Shown here piece by piece: positions 18,141 to 26,724 of a stretch of 64,000 nucleotides of DNA. Numbering within the stretch: position 1 is the first letter of the stretch; every line of letters begins with the position of its first letter. This DNA comes from Kitasatospora sp. MAP5-34 (lineage in GTDB: Bacteria > Actinomycetota > Actinomycetes > Streptomycetales > Streptomycetaceae). The notes under the pieces were generated by a model, which saw nothing but the letters and a program-made list of their open reading frames with translations, did not search any database and was not told where the DNA came from. The position numbers were made by a program, and so were the translations under genes. Location: assembly GCF_029894335.1 (NCBI RefSeq), contig NZ_JARXZC010000003.1, forward strand, positions 62,001 to 126,000, read 5' to 3'.

Positions 18141-19312
18141 GCGTGGACCTCGGCATCGGCCGGGCCGAGGGCGGCGGTAACGGCGAGGTCGATGAGTTCG
18201 GGGAAGGACTCGGTGCGGGTGCCGAGTCCGTTGAGGTCCTTGTCGTCCAGGCTGGCCCAGCCCGAGGCGAGGACGCCGCGCCGGCCGAGGAGCTTGTGCG
18301 CGGCGGTGGCGTACGCGTCGAGGGCCGCGCGGGACGGGCCCGCGTAGCCGCCGTCGTGGTGGGAGCGGACGGGCTTCTCGAACGCGGCGGCATAGGACAG
18401 CGGACGGTCCGAGCGGACGGACAGGTGGACGAGGTCGGGGATGGTGTGGGGGGCGGTGGCGGTCTTCTTCGCCTGCGGCAGCGAGAGGATGAATGCCTCG
18501 ATGAACGCCTCGGTCAGCTCCTTCGCGGCCGGGCGGTCTCCGCCGAGGTTGGTCAGGAGGTCGGAGATGTCGACGGTGGCGTAGCGGTAGAACACTCCGG
18601 CACTGAACTCGGCGTGGCCCATGTGGGCGCTGCCGGTGGTGTCGCCCCAGGTGGAGGTGACGTCGTCGACGGCGGAGAAGTAGTCGAGTTCGACGTCGGT
18701 GCCATGGGTGGTGAGCGCGTGGGCGACCTGCACGGCGCCGTCCACACCCGCGTCGTCGACCTCGGCGAGCATCCGGCCGAACAGGTTGATGACACCGTTG
18801 CGGGAGCGCAGGATCGTGTCGATGCGGTCCTGCGGGAGGACGCTCTTGTCGGTGCTCTTCTTGATGTCCTTCGCGCCATCGAGCGCGGCGCGGAACTCCT
18901 CTGCCAGGTCGGCGAGTTCGGTGACGGCTGTACCGGGGACGTAGACCATGGCGTTGGTGAGGACCACGGGTTCGTTCTTGCCGATCTCGAACTTGATGCT
19001 GCTGCCGGCCGCCGCGTGCTGGCCGGCGCGCTGCGCGAGGCCGGTGGGCCACCCGCGCTCGTTCTCCAGCAGGTGCGCGACGCGTGCGCCGACTCGGCGG
19101 GTTCGCAGGGCGTGTTCGCCGATGCTGTGCTGGAAGTACTGGCGCACGGCGCGCTTCCAGGACTGGCTGCTGACCCGGGTACGGTCGGTGTCGCCGTACC
19201 GGACGGTCTTGACGGAGTTGTTGTCGTCGCGGTTCAGGTTGGCGAACGGCACGCTCTGGACGACGTGGATGTCGATGAACCGGGCGGAGGTGTAAGCGGC
19301 TGCGGATGTCAC
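18137..19312 (-). CDS. cas7: Cascade backbone subunit Cas7e (CasC/Cse4)
   Basis: A 391-residue Cas7e, present in six copies along the crRNA in type I-E Cascade. Signature sequences are FIDIHVVQSVPFANLNRDD (the S-x-L/A-N-R-D motif) near residues 12-30, SSQSWKRAVRQYF near 48-60, SAHMGHAEFSAGVFYRYA in the middle and the late VRSDRPLSYAAAFEKPV. Translation starts at GTG 19312 with AGGAAAAGAG upstream. It overlaps cas5 by 4 bp and lies 52 bp after cse2. Length is typical. Confidence 0.95.
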   Translation of the reverse strand: MTSAAAYTSARFIDIHVVQSVPFANLNRDDNNSVKTVRYGDTDRTRVSSQSWKRAVRQYFQHSIGEHALRTRRVGARVAHLLENERGWPTGLAQRAGQHAAAGSSIKFEIGKNEPVVLTNAMVYVPGTAVTELADLAEEFRAALDGAKDIKKSTDKSVLPQDRIDTILRSRNGVINLFGRMLAEVDDAGVDGAVQVAHALTTHGTDVELDYFSAVDDVTSTWGDTTGSAHMGHAEFSAGVFYRYATVDISDLLTNLGGDRPAAKELTEAFIEAFILSLPQAKKTATAPHTIPDLVHLSVRSDRPLSYAAAFEKPVRSHHDGGYAGPSRAALDAYATAAHKLLGRRGVLASGWASLDDKDLNGLGTRTESFPELIDLAVTAALGPADAEVHA

Positions 19313-19364
19313 AAGTTGCTCTTTTCCTATGGCGGGGAAGGTCGTTGAAAGGCGGGGCGGAGGC

Positions 19365-20042
19365 TCAGTCGGTTGGGGCTGCGGGGTCGGCGCGGCGGGC
19401 CTGGTCGTACTCGGTCGTGCGACGGGCGCGGTAAAAGTCCTGTAGCCAGCGGCGCTTGATGCTGCCGGAGTGGCGGCGCCACCGGCTCAGGTCCACGAGG
19501 AGCTGCGCCCAGTCGACTTCCACGTTCTTGTCGCGCAACTGGCGGACGGAGCCCGGCAGGTGGCGGTGCAGGCCGTTGACGCTCTGGCGGGTCAGGAGGT
19601 TGAGCCGGGTCTCGGCGGAGCTCTCGCGGATCCCGGCCTCTGTTCCCTTCGCGACGCCTGTCGCGAATGCCGCACCCAGGCTGGTGCCGTAGGGGCGCTC
19701 CGGGGCCGGATTTCCGCTGTCCTGCTTGGTGCTGGCCGCGGCGTACTGGTCGCGGCGTTGAGCCGCGACGAGCGACGCGACGGTGTAGTACGCGCGTTGG
19801 GTGTCCAGATCGCGCAGGTGCTCGGCGGTCAGCCAGTTCGCCACGAACCTGTGCATGTACGGGACGTCGTCCAAGGACCTGCCAACGCCGCGCCTGAGGG
19901 CCGCACGTACACCTGGGTCGGCGTAGCACCGCTGGTCGATCCACCGGACGAAGGCCCTGGCGTGCCCGATCGGTGAGCCCGTCCGGTCGTCGGCGGGAGA
20001 CTGGCTGCTGTCGGGCCGGGAAGCGGTTACGGTGTCGCTCAC
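19365..20042 (-). CDS. casB: Cascade small subunit Cse2 (CasB/Cas11)
   Basis: A 225-residue helical Cse2, two copies of which stabilise the crRNA-DNA hybrid in Cascade. The Cse2 pattern appears in ADPGVRAALRRGVGRSLDDVP near residues 41-60, the middle WLTAEHLRDLDTQRAYYTVASLVA, and the basic helix RHLPGSVRQLRDKNVEVDWAQLL, ending SRWRRHSGSIKRRWLQDFY (each read in part). Start is GTG at 20042, overlapping the cse1 stop. The first ~25 residues are polar and family-variable. A longer open frame upstream lies within cse1 and is not real. Confidence 0.92.
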   Translation of the reverse strand: MSDTVTASRPDSSQSPADDRTGSPIGHARAFVRWIDQRCYADPGVRAALRRGVGRSLDDVPYMHRFVANWLTAEHLRDLDTQRAYYTVASLVAAQRRDQYAAASTKQDSGNPAPERPYGTSLGAAFATGVAKGTEAGIRESSAETRLNLLTRQSVNGLHRHLPGSVRQLRDKNVEVDWAQLLVDLSRWRRHSGSIKRRWLQDFYRARRTTEYDQARRADPAAPTD

Positions 20043-21601
20043 GTGTCCTCCGGGGTGGTGGCGCGGCGGGTGCCGCCGACCTTGGCGGGGGCTTTCGCCG
20101 GGCCCCCGTACAGTTCGGTGCGGGCCTGCGAGCAGGCTTTGGCACCGCGCAGGGTGCCGAGGGCTTTGGCGGTGACGTCGTCGTAGACCTGTTCGGCGAG
20201 TGCGCGGAAGGACGCGGCGGCCGTCGCGAAGTCGGTGTTCTCCAGGCGGTGCCAGAACTCCGCCTCCGCTGCGGGCCAGTAGCGTGCCGCCGCGTCGGCG
20301 GACCAGGTGCAGTCGCCGCTCTTCGGCGCGTCGGTGTAGACGGCCCAGGCCTTCTTGACGGCGCGGTCCAGTCGGGCTCCGTACGTCTCGCCGAGGATGC
20401 GCAACTTGCCGATCTCGCGGGCGATGCGGGGCTGGCGGTCCTCGGCGAGGCCGATGACGGGTGGAGTGGAGGCGTCGACGAACTGGGTGTCCTTGGCCTG
20501 CCCGTCCTGCTCGAAGCCGAGCGCGCGGACCCGCAGGTCTTCGGAGACCTGGTGTGCGGTGGAGAACACCTTCGGCCGTTGCGGTAGGGCTGTGCCGCTC
20601 GGTTTCTTCAGCAGCAGGGCATCCAGGTCGCGCCACAGTGCGCGGTGGGAGTCCGCCGGGCGCGGATAGGGGTTGCCCTCTTTGCTGGTCTGCCAGATCA
20701 GATAGGCGTCTCCCGCGCGGGAGTTCTTGTTCCGGTAGGCCCAGGTGATGAAGGCGTCGCGGACGTGCTCGCCGGTGGCGTCGGGGACGAGGAGCAGTGC
20801 GTGCTGGGAGCGGGCCGTCAGGTCGGAGCACATGCCGCCCAACGGGGGTGGCGCTTCGAGAGGGTCCGGCGGTTCGTCCCGTTCCCACGGACACAGGTCC
20901 TGCTTGGGACGGACGGTGCTGGCCGGCTCGGGAAGTCCCGCGAGCAGGGTTTCGAAGAGGGAGTCCCCTTCGGGGTGGTAGGAGAGCGTGCTGCGCAGCG
21001 GTCCGGCGAGGGCGTTGGCGGCCTTCGTGGTGCCGATGGTGCGGCTGGAGCAGCGCCCTGAGGGTCCGTAGTAGTGCCAGACCAGCAGGTGCAGGACGGC
21101 CTCGCGCGTGGTCGGCAGGTCGGGGTTGGGGTCGGAGACGTGGCGGAACCACGCGTGGTTGTTGCCGGAGGGGCGGGTGGTGACCAGCTTGTTGACCCCG
21201 GCGGTGTTCTGGGGGTCGCACTGGCGGGCGAGGCGCGGGTCCTGGAGGAAGGGGTGCTCGGGGTCGAAGAGGTCGAACCGACGGTGGTTGGCCTGGACGA
21301 AATCCTCGATCGTGCCGGTGTCCAACTGCCGTTGCTCGACGAGGTCGTAGCGACGCTCGGCCCAGTCACCGGGCCCCTGCTCGTCGAGCCCGGTGATGCG
21401 GGCGGTGATGGCGTACAGGATGCGGTAGAGGCCGGAGAGCGCAGGTGGCAGGGCGACGGCGATGTGGGTGATCTCGTGGCTGCGGAGCAGGAGTTCGCGC
21501 AGGCCGACCGCATCGGGCAGTGGCGCGTGGGCGTCGGCGTTCCAACGGACAGGAATCCAGGGTTCGTCGAACAGGTTGTAGCTGGGGGTACTGGGCGGCA
21601 T
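20039..21601 (-). CDS. casA: Cascade large subunit Cse1 (CasA/Cas8e)
   Basis: A 520-residue Cas8e, the subunit that reads the PAM and recruits Cas3. The start MPPSTPSYNLFDEPWIPV is diagnostic, with GGAGG seven bases upstream of the ATG at 21601. RFDLFDPEHPFLQDP, VNKLVTTRPSGNNHAWF (L1-loop region) and WAYRNKNSRAGDAYLIW match family motifs. It opens the seven-gene cse1-cas2 unit, in which most junctions overlap by 4 bp. Upstream lies the 214-bp cas3-cse1 gap with the pseudo-CRISPR and the probable promoter of this unit. Confidence 0.95.
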   Translation of the reverse strand: MPPSTPSYNLFDEPWIPVRWNADAHAPLPDAVGLRELLLRSHEITHIAVALPPALSGLYRILYAITARITGLDEQGPGDWAERRYDLVEQRQLDTGTIEDFVQANHRRFDLFDPEHPFLQDPRLARQCDPQNTAGVNKLVTTRPSGNNHAWFRHVSDPNPDLPTTREAVLHLLVWHYYGPSGRCSSRTIGTTKAANALAGPLRSTLSYHPEGDSLFETLLAGLPEPASTVRPKQDLCPWERDEPPDPLEAPPPLGGMCSDLTARSQHALLLVPDATGEHVRDAFITWAYRNKNSRAGDAYLIWQTSKEGNPYPRPADSHRALWRDLDALLLKKPSGTALPQRPKVFSTAHQVSEDLRVRALGFEQDGQAKDTQFVDASTPPVIGLAEDRQPRIAREIGKLRILGETYGARLDRAVKKAWAVYTDAPKSGDCTWSADAAARYWPAAEAEFWHRLENTDFATAAASFRALAEQVYDDVTAKALGTLRGAKACSQARTELYGGPAKAPAKVGGTRRATTPEDT

Positions 21602-21615
21602 CCTGCCTCCGGTCG

Positions 21616-21644
21616 AGGACTGGCGGGTTACGGCTGGGTAGGCT
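21616..21644 (+). promoter_or_regulatory. Predicted promoter of the pseudo-crRNA
   Basis: AGGACT (21616-21621, containing the GAC core of a -35), a 17-bp spacer and TAGGCT (21639-21644, TANNNT) predict a start near 21651, five bases ahead of the first degenerate repeat. Prediction only. Confidence 0.45.
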
Positions 21645-21650
21645 CTCGGG

Positions 21651-21745
21651 CGGGAGATCCTCGCACCCGAGCGGGGGTGGGCCCTATGGGGTTCAGAAAA
21701 CCGCCCACGGCGGTCACTCCTCCCCGCGTGAGCGGGGGCCGGTGT
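21651..21745 (+). ncRNA. Two-repeat degenerate mini-CRISPR (CreR/CreA-like guide RNA)
   Basis: Two degenerate copies of the local repeat lie at 21656-21684 (19/29 identical, with an 11-base exact core CGAGCGGGGGT) and 21717-21745 (21/29 identical). They are exactly 61 bp apart, so they enclose a 32-nt pseudo-spacer at 21685-21716, the same geometry as the two large arrays. The second copy keeps the perfect Cas6e stem CCCCGC-GTGA-GCGGGG; the first has a weaker CACCC/GGGTG stem. The pseudo-spacer begins TATGGGGTTCAGAA. A 14-base match broken only at position 6 occurs at 21800-21813, directly after AAG. CreA and CreR RNAs of type I systems have this layout and direct Cascade to repress a promoter without cleavage; that function here is inferred. 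Confidence 0.75.
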
Positions 21746-21781
21746 CGTCCCGGCGAGGCATGCACGCGCCGGGACGACACC
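21741..21781. terminator. 15-bp perfect hairpin between cas3 and cse1
   Basis: GGTGTCGTCCCGGCG (21741-21755) pairs perfectly with 21767-21781 around an 11-base loop. Rightward it would end the pseudo-crRNA transcript right after its second repeat; leftward it lies 35 bp after the cas3 stop and at or near the predicted 5' end of the cse1 mRNA. There is no T tract. Confidence 0.6.
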
Positions 21782-21785
21782 TCTT

Positions 21786-21813
21786 ACGCTACACACAAGT
21801 ATGGAGTTCAGAA
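21786..21813 (-). promoter_or_regulatory. Predicted cse1-operon promoter and pseudo-crRNA target
   Basis: On the minus strand, TTCTGA (21808-21813) and TAGCGT (21786-21791, TANNNT), 16 bp apart, form a plausible promoter for cse1-cas2. The pseudo-spacer match (plus strand 21800-21813) covers the -35 and upstream spacer, and its AAG PAM is 21797-21799. Cascade bound here would block the promoter. Confidence 0.45.
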
Positions 21814-21815
21814 GG

Positions 21816-24668
21816 TCAGTTCACGGAAATCCCGATGTCGGAGATCTCGATCTCCCGCGTGCCGAGCAGGCACGTCCAGCGGCCGTCGAGGCCTTTGCGC
21901 ATCGGCAGCAGGAGCAGGTCCGCGAGGACCGGGCGGCTCGCCCAGGACTGGGGGACGTCGTGCTCGGCGCTTCGCCCCGCGGCCCACCGTCCGGGCAATG
22001 GAACGGCGTGACGCATCACCAGAGCAATCTGGTACTGCCTCAAGTTCCTGCCTCTGGTGTCCGGTAGGTCGACCGTTCCTTCGGGGTCGAGGGTGCGGGA
22101 GCCGTCCGCGTGGACGTACACGCAGACCGCACGGCCGGTGTCAGCGCCCAGCCGCGTCGTCAGCAACTCCTCCGTGATTCCCGGGTCCGAGGAGCTCAGC
22201 ACGGACAGGTCGCCCCTGACGTCCTGGGGTGCCGGGATGGTCACCATGTCCGCCAACTGGCCCTGCGCCGCTGCCGTGGCGATCCGGGCGGCATCCATGC
22301 GCGCCAGGGCAACGCGCTCAGCGGCGTCCTTCAGATGCTCGCCAAAGTCGTCCGTGTACACATCGTCCACGAGCGCCTGGACATCACCGGGGACGGCGAT
22401 GGCCTTCCCCTCTTGCTTGCCCAGCAGGACGCTGGTGCGGCGCAGCAGAGCCGCGTCGTACACCGTGCCCCAGGTTTTCGGCGCGGCCACCGTTCCGTCC
22501 TCGCCGAGGGGTTCCAGCACGACCAGGCGGGGGCTTGCCGGGTCGCCGGTCCAGGCGGGCCTGGTGGGGCGGTGGTGGCGCTTGCCGCGCCCGGCCCGCT
22601 GGAGGAGTTGGGCGAGCGGGGCGAGGTCGCTGACGACCAGGTCGAAGTCCAGGTCAAGGGACTGCTCGACGATCTGGGTCGCAACCAGGATGGCCGGCGC
22701 TCGCACGGCCGCCGCCGCCTGGTCGTTGGCCGGCTTCCCGAAGGCGGTCTCGCATTCGGCGGTGATCCGCTGCCGCTCGTGCGCCGGGTAGCGGGAGTGC
22801 AGCAGCCGCAGGCCGCCTTCTCGGGACGCGAGTTCGGGGAACGCCTGTTGCAGGTCGCGGTAGGTACGCTGCGACTCCTCGACCGTCGTGCAGCAGACCA
22901 GGACGCAGCCGCCCTGTTCGGTCACCGGGGCGAGCAGGGTCCGCAGTGCCTCGCGGCGCGTACCGGGGAGCGGGATCTCCTCGGGCGGCTCCTTCACGTC
23001 CCAACGGACCTGACGGGTCTCCACCTGCAGGTCACGCTTGCGTTCGCTGTCCAGCCGGCGCGGCTTCGAGACATCACCCGAGGCGGCATCGACGTACAGC
23101 CAGCCTGGGTAGCACGGCTCCACCTGCGTCGACTCCGGGCAGCCGGCACCCCGGCGGTACGCCTCGACCAGCGACGACGCGGCCCGGCCGGTGAGGGTGG
23201 CGGACAGCAGGACCACCGGCGCGCGCAGAGCGCCCAACCACTCCAGCAGCCGAACGAGCAGGCTGTGCATCCAGGCGTCGTAGGCATGAGCCTCGTCCAC
23301 GACGAAGACCTTGCCCGAAAGGCCGAGCAGACGAAGCACGTTGTAACGCACCGGGAGAACAGCGGTGAGCGCCTGGTCGATGGTGCCGTTGCTCAGCGGA
23401 GCCAGCAGACCCCGGCGGGCCGTACGCAGCCACAGGCCCGCCTCGATCCCGCTCCGGGCGTCCGACAGAACCGGCGAACCCCCTTCCTGCTCCTCGGATT
23501 CGGCGTAGGCCGGGCTGAGCCAGGCCATGCTGTGCAGGAGGGTGAGGGCTCGGCCGCCCTCGACGCTGTGCTCCGCAAATCGCTTCACGCGCTTGAACAT
23601 CGCGTCGGCGGTGGCCATCGTCGGCAGCGCGAAGTACAGGCCGCTCGCGCCGGAGGCCCGTGCCATCAGCGAGGCCGCGTGGAGCGCGGCCTCGGTCTTA
23701 CCGTCCCCGGTCGGAGCGGTGACGAGCAGCAGGCCCGGCCCAGCCAGCAGGGCGGGCAGCCGCTCGGCGATGTCGGCCTGCAGCCTGTTCGGCTTGAACG
23801 GGAACTGCTCCGCGAACGGCTGAGGCGGGAAGACCGCCCGGCCAAGTCCCGCATCGCGCACCAGCGCAGGCGATATCGCGAGCGCACCTTGCCAGTGCGC
23901 CTCGAGATCACCCCAGGCCCCCTTCCAACCGGGGCCGGGCAACCGAGGCTCGATCGCGTCAGCCTGGCTCGCGAGCCAGTCGGCGACGACCACCAGCCCG
24001 GTAACCACTGCCGCCGTCGGCCCTGACAGAACCTTCTTCGGCACTCGCGCCGCACCGGTCATCCTGCGGACCGCAGCGGCATGCGCGAGGCGCTGCGCTC
24101 GCCACCCCTCCCCACCGAGGCCCGGCTCATACGCGGTGGCGTTCCGAAGCTCCTTCTTCAGGAGGACGTCACCGAAGCACCCGTGATGCCCACCCAGAAG
24201 CTGCGCGATCTGATGACCGACCGAGCGACCGATCAGCGCCTGCTCGGGATAGCCGCTCTGGGCGAAGAACTCCACCAACGCCCAGTGCGTCGCCCTCTCG
24301 TGCTGCAGCCCACGCTCCCCCGCCGCCGCCCCCGCGCCGTCCGCGTACGCCGGATCGGCGGCGACCGCCGCGAACAACTCCGGAACCTTCACCTGGAAGG
24401 GCGGCGAGACCTTCCCGACATCGTGCAGCCCAGCCCACAGACAGACCACCTGCCGTGCGTCGCCGTCGGACATGCCCAGTTCCTCACAGATGCGCGCGCG
24501 GGTCTGCGCACTGAGCATCTCGTCCCACAGCACCCCCGCGACAGCGGCCGTGTCGAGCAGGTGGCAGATCACCGGGTACGGCTGCGTCAGACCGTCACGC
24601 TTGCCCCAGAACCGGACATCTACGCCAGGATCGGCACCTTCAGTGATCACTCCATCATCCTCAGTCAT
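21816..24668 (-). CDS. cas3: CRISPR-associated helicase-nuclease Cas3 (HD + DExH)
   Basis: A 950-residue single-chain Cas3 that nicks and degrades DNA bound by Cascade. The N-terminal HD nuclease shows H36 (VICHLLDTA) and H82-D83 (AGLHDVGKVSPPFQ). The SF2 helicase follows with Walker A APTGDGKT at 318-325, DEAH at 458-461 in VVDEAHAYD, LSATLTGRA (motif III) and the late QLLQRAGRGKRHHR (motif VI). The ATG at 24668 gives MTEDDGVITEG; upstream in-frame codons run into the leader of array 2 and are not family-like. It is divergent from array 2 and separated from cse1 by 214 bp with a hairpin, so it is probably a separate transcription unit. Confidence 0.95.
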   Translation of the reverse strand: MTEDDGVITEGADPGVDVRFWGKRDGLTQPYPVICHLLDTAAVAGVLWDEMLSAQTRARICEELGMSDGDARQVVCLWAGLHDVGKVSPPFQVKVPELFAAVAADPAYADGAGAAAGERGLQHERATHWALVEFFAQSGYPEQALIGRSVGHQIAQLLGGHHGCFGDVLLKKELRNATAYEPGLGGEGWRAQRLAHAAAVRRMTGAARVPKKVLSGPTAAVVTGLVVVADWLASQADAIEPRLPGPGWKGAWGDLEAHWQGALAISPALVRDAGLGRAVFPPQPFAEQFPFKPNRLQADIAERLPALLAGPGLLLVTAPTGDGKTEAALHAASLMARASGASGLYFALPTMATADAMFKRVKRFAEHSVEGGRALTLLHSMAWLSPAYAESEEQEGGSPVLSDARSGIEAGLWLRTARRGLLAPLSNGTIDQALTAVLPVRYNVLRLLGLSGKVFVVDEAHAYDAWMHSLLVRLLEWLGALRAPVVLLSATLTGRAASSLVEAYRRGAGCPESTQVEPCYPGWLYVDAASGDVSKPRRLDSERKRDLQVETRQVRWDVKEPPEEIPLPGTRREALRTLLAPVTEQGGCVLVCCTTVEESQRTYRDLQQAFPELASREGGLRLLHSRYPAHERQRITAECETAFGKPANDQAAAAVRAPAILVATQIVEQSLDLDFDLVVSDLAPLAQLLQRAGRGKRHHRPTRPAWTGDPASPRLVVLEPLGEDGTVAAPKTWGTVYDAALLRRTSVLLGKQEGKAIAVPGDVQALVDDVYTDDFGEHLKDAAERVALARMDAARIATAAAQGQLADMVTIPAPQDVRGDLSVLSSSDPGITEELLTTRLGADTGRAVCVYVHADGSRTLDPEGTVDLPDTRGRNLRQYQIALVMRHAVPLPGRWAAGRSAEHDVPQSWASRPVLADLLLLPMRKGLDGRWTCLLGTREIEISDIGISVN

Positions 24669-24868
24669 GCCTGAAGAGCTATCAGCCACCACTGACAATC
24701 CGGCCTCCGAACCCAGCCACCGCCCGACAGCTTCGTTCCGCCAGGACCGCGAATCACCCAAAAGGCCAGCTGATCGACCAACAGGTCGAGCTGTACGGTG
24801 GGTCGCAGAAACGCGCACCATCAACACCGAGACCTGGCACGATGCTTCAGAGCCACCCAGCGGGATCT

Positions 24869-24912
24869 GCAAAGAATTGGCAAAGTCCACCTAACAGCGC
24901 AGGTCAGAAAGT
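24869..24912 (+). promoter_or_regulatory. Leader end of CRISPR array 2
   Basis: Shares AAAGAA, GCAAA and CGCAGGTCAGRAAGT with the array 1 leader at the same distances from the first repeat. The 244-bp gap back to the cas3 start also must hold the divergent cas3 promoter. Confidence 0.7.
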
Positions 24913-26709
24913 GTCCGCCCCGCGCGAGCGGGGGTCAGCCGGCGGTTGGAGAGAGCGGAGAGCGCGGCGTAAAGTCCGCCCCGCGCGAGCGGGGGTCAGC
25001 CGCCTGACCCCGATCCGAGAGGATGGACCCATGAGTCCGCCCCGCGCGAGCGGGGGTCAGCCGTTGGTGTTCTCGGTGATGTCGCGGGTGTCGCAGTCCG
25101 CCCCGCGCGAGCGGGGGTCAGCCGTAGTTTTTAAGACAGGCTTATGTACTGTCATGGTCCGCCCCGCGCGAGCGGGGGTCAGCCGCCCCCGAGGAATTTT
25201 CCTCGGGGGCTTGCGTTGTCCGCCCCGCGCGAGCGGGGGTCAGCCGCTGCTGGAGACCATCTGGACACAGGGCCGATCGTCCGCCCCGCGCGAGCGGGGG
25301 TCAGCCAGGTGGCTGGACAGTTTTTGCGGATGAGCTGTAGTCCGCCCCGCGCGAGCGGGGGTCAGCCGTACTCCTGCTGGCTGGTCGTGTTGCCCGCATA
25401 GTCCGCCCCGCGCGAGCGGGGGTCAGCCGCTATCGCGTAGGGCTGCCCCAGGGGGGCCGACGTCCGCCCCGCGCGAGCGGGGGTCAGCCGTGACGGTCGA
25501 CGCGGCGCGCCTCGAGGGCACCGTCCGCCCCGCGCGAGCGGGGGTCAGCCGTAGTCGGTGGGTTCCCCTGCGGGAATCCGGACGTCCGCCCCGCGCGAGC
25601 GGGGGTCAGCCGGATCTGCCACTCGGACGTGGTGCCGATCAGGCGTCCGCCCCGCGCGAGCGGGGGTCAGCCGCCCCCGAGGAATTTTCCTCGGGGGCTT
25701 GCGTTGTCCGCCCCGCGCGAGCGGGGGTCAGCCGGTGATCAGGCTGGGGCGGATCGGCCGCAAGGCGTCCGCCCCGCGCGAGCGGGGGTCAGCCGCCCCC
25801 GAGGAATTTTCCTCGGGGGCTTGCGTTGTCCGCCCCGCGCGAGCGGGGGTCAGCCGACGGGACCGTCCACATGTCGCCGGAGGCCATCGTCCGCCCCGCG
25901 CGAGCGGGGGTCAGCCGCTTCGGGGGCTTCGAATGCAATGATCGAGTCGGTCCGCCCCGCGCGAGCGGGGGTCAGCCGGACGTGCAGGTGGCTGTGCCAG
26001 CCGTTACCGCGTCCGCCCCGCGCGAGCGGGGGTCAGCCGCCGAGGCCGCGTGGACCAGGGTGGGCCCGCAGGTCCGCCCCGCGCGAGCGGGGGTCAGCCG
26101 GCGCTGACCGCCATGGGCATCCAGGTCACCACGTCCGCCCCGCGCGAGCGGGGGTCAGCCGCGACCTTCCACTCCTACGCATCACGACCCACAGTCCGCC
26201 CCGCGCGAGCGGGGGTCAGCCGAGTGCTTGCAGGCTCTTCACGGAATTAGCAGCGTCCGCCCCGCGCGAGCGGGGGTCAGCCGGTCAGTGAGGGCTCGAT
26301 GACCTTGGTGTAGTGGTCCGCCCCGCTCGAGCGGGGGTCAGCCGCATAGAACCCACGGACCCAACTGCGTACGATTGTCCGCCCCGCGCGAGCGGGGGTC
26401 AGCCGGGGCTTCGGATGGACGGTGTGGTGGGTCCGGAGTCCGCCCCGCGCGAGCGGGGGTCAGCCGAGGTCGTGGTGATCAACCCGGAGGCCAGTGAGGT
26501 CCGCCCCGCGCGAGCGGGGGTCAGCCGGTAGCTGACGGACCGTCACTGATTCCGGGCTGTCCGCCCCGCGCGAGCGGGGGTCAGCCGTTGCCCTGCGGTC
26601 GGCAGCACCTGGTGTTCCCGTCCGCCCCGCGCGAGCGGGGGTCAGCCGGCGCTGGTGTACGACCCGAGCGGGTTCAGGTGGTCCGCCCCGCGCGAGCGGG
26701 GGTCAGCCA
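24913..26709 (+). CRISPR. Type I-E CRISPR array 2 (30 repeats)
   Basis: Thirty 29-bp repeats of the same sequence as array 1, read rightward, with 29 spacers of 32 nt except 26528-26558 (31 nt) and 25308-25339 (32 nt after a repeat ending in A). Variant repeats are at 26316 (one internal change), 25279 and 26681 (last base A instead of G); the right end is therefore leader-distal. One spacer occurs three times, at 25186-25217, 25674-25705 and 25796-25827. It is itself a perfect 9-bp hairpin (CCCCCGAGG / CCTCGGGGG). The spacer at 25125-25156 is strikingly AT-rich. The array ends 15 bp from the convergent ROK kinase stop. Confidence 0.99.
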
Positions 26710-26724
26710 CGCCCGCCCGCCCCC

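Noticed and set aside
21595..21623. A third degenerate repeat one 61-bp period left of 21656
   Set aside because: The sequence there is the cse1 start and ribosome site with no repeat similarity; nor is there one at 21778.
21685..21716. The pseudo-CRISPR as a CreTA toxin-antitoxin module
   Set aside because: No small toxin gene fits between the guide and its target; the target lies on a cas promoter, so a CreR-type role is favoured.
24798..26531. Open frames with the same repeating units on the plus strand
   Set aside because: Translations of CRISPR array 2.
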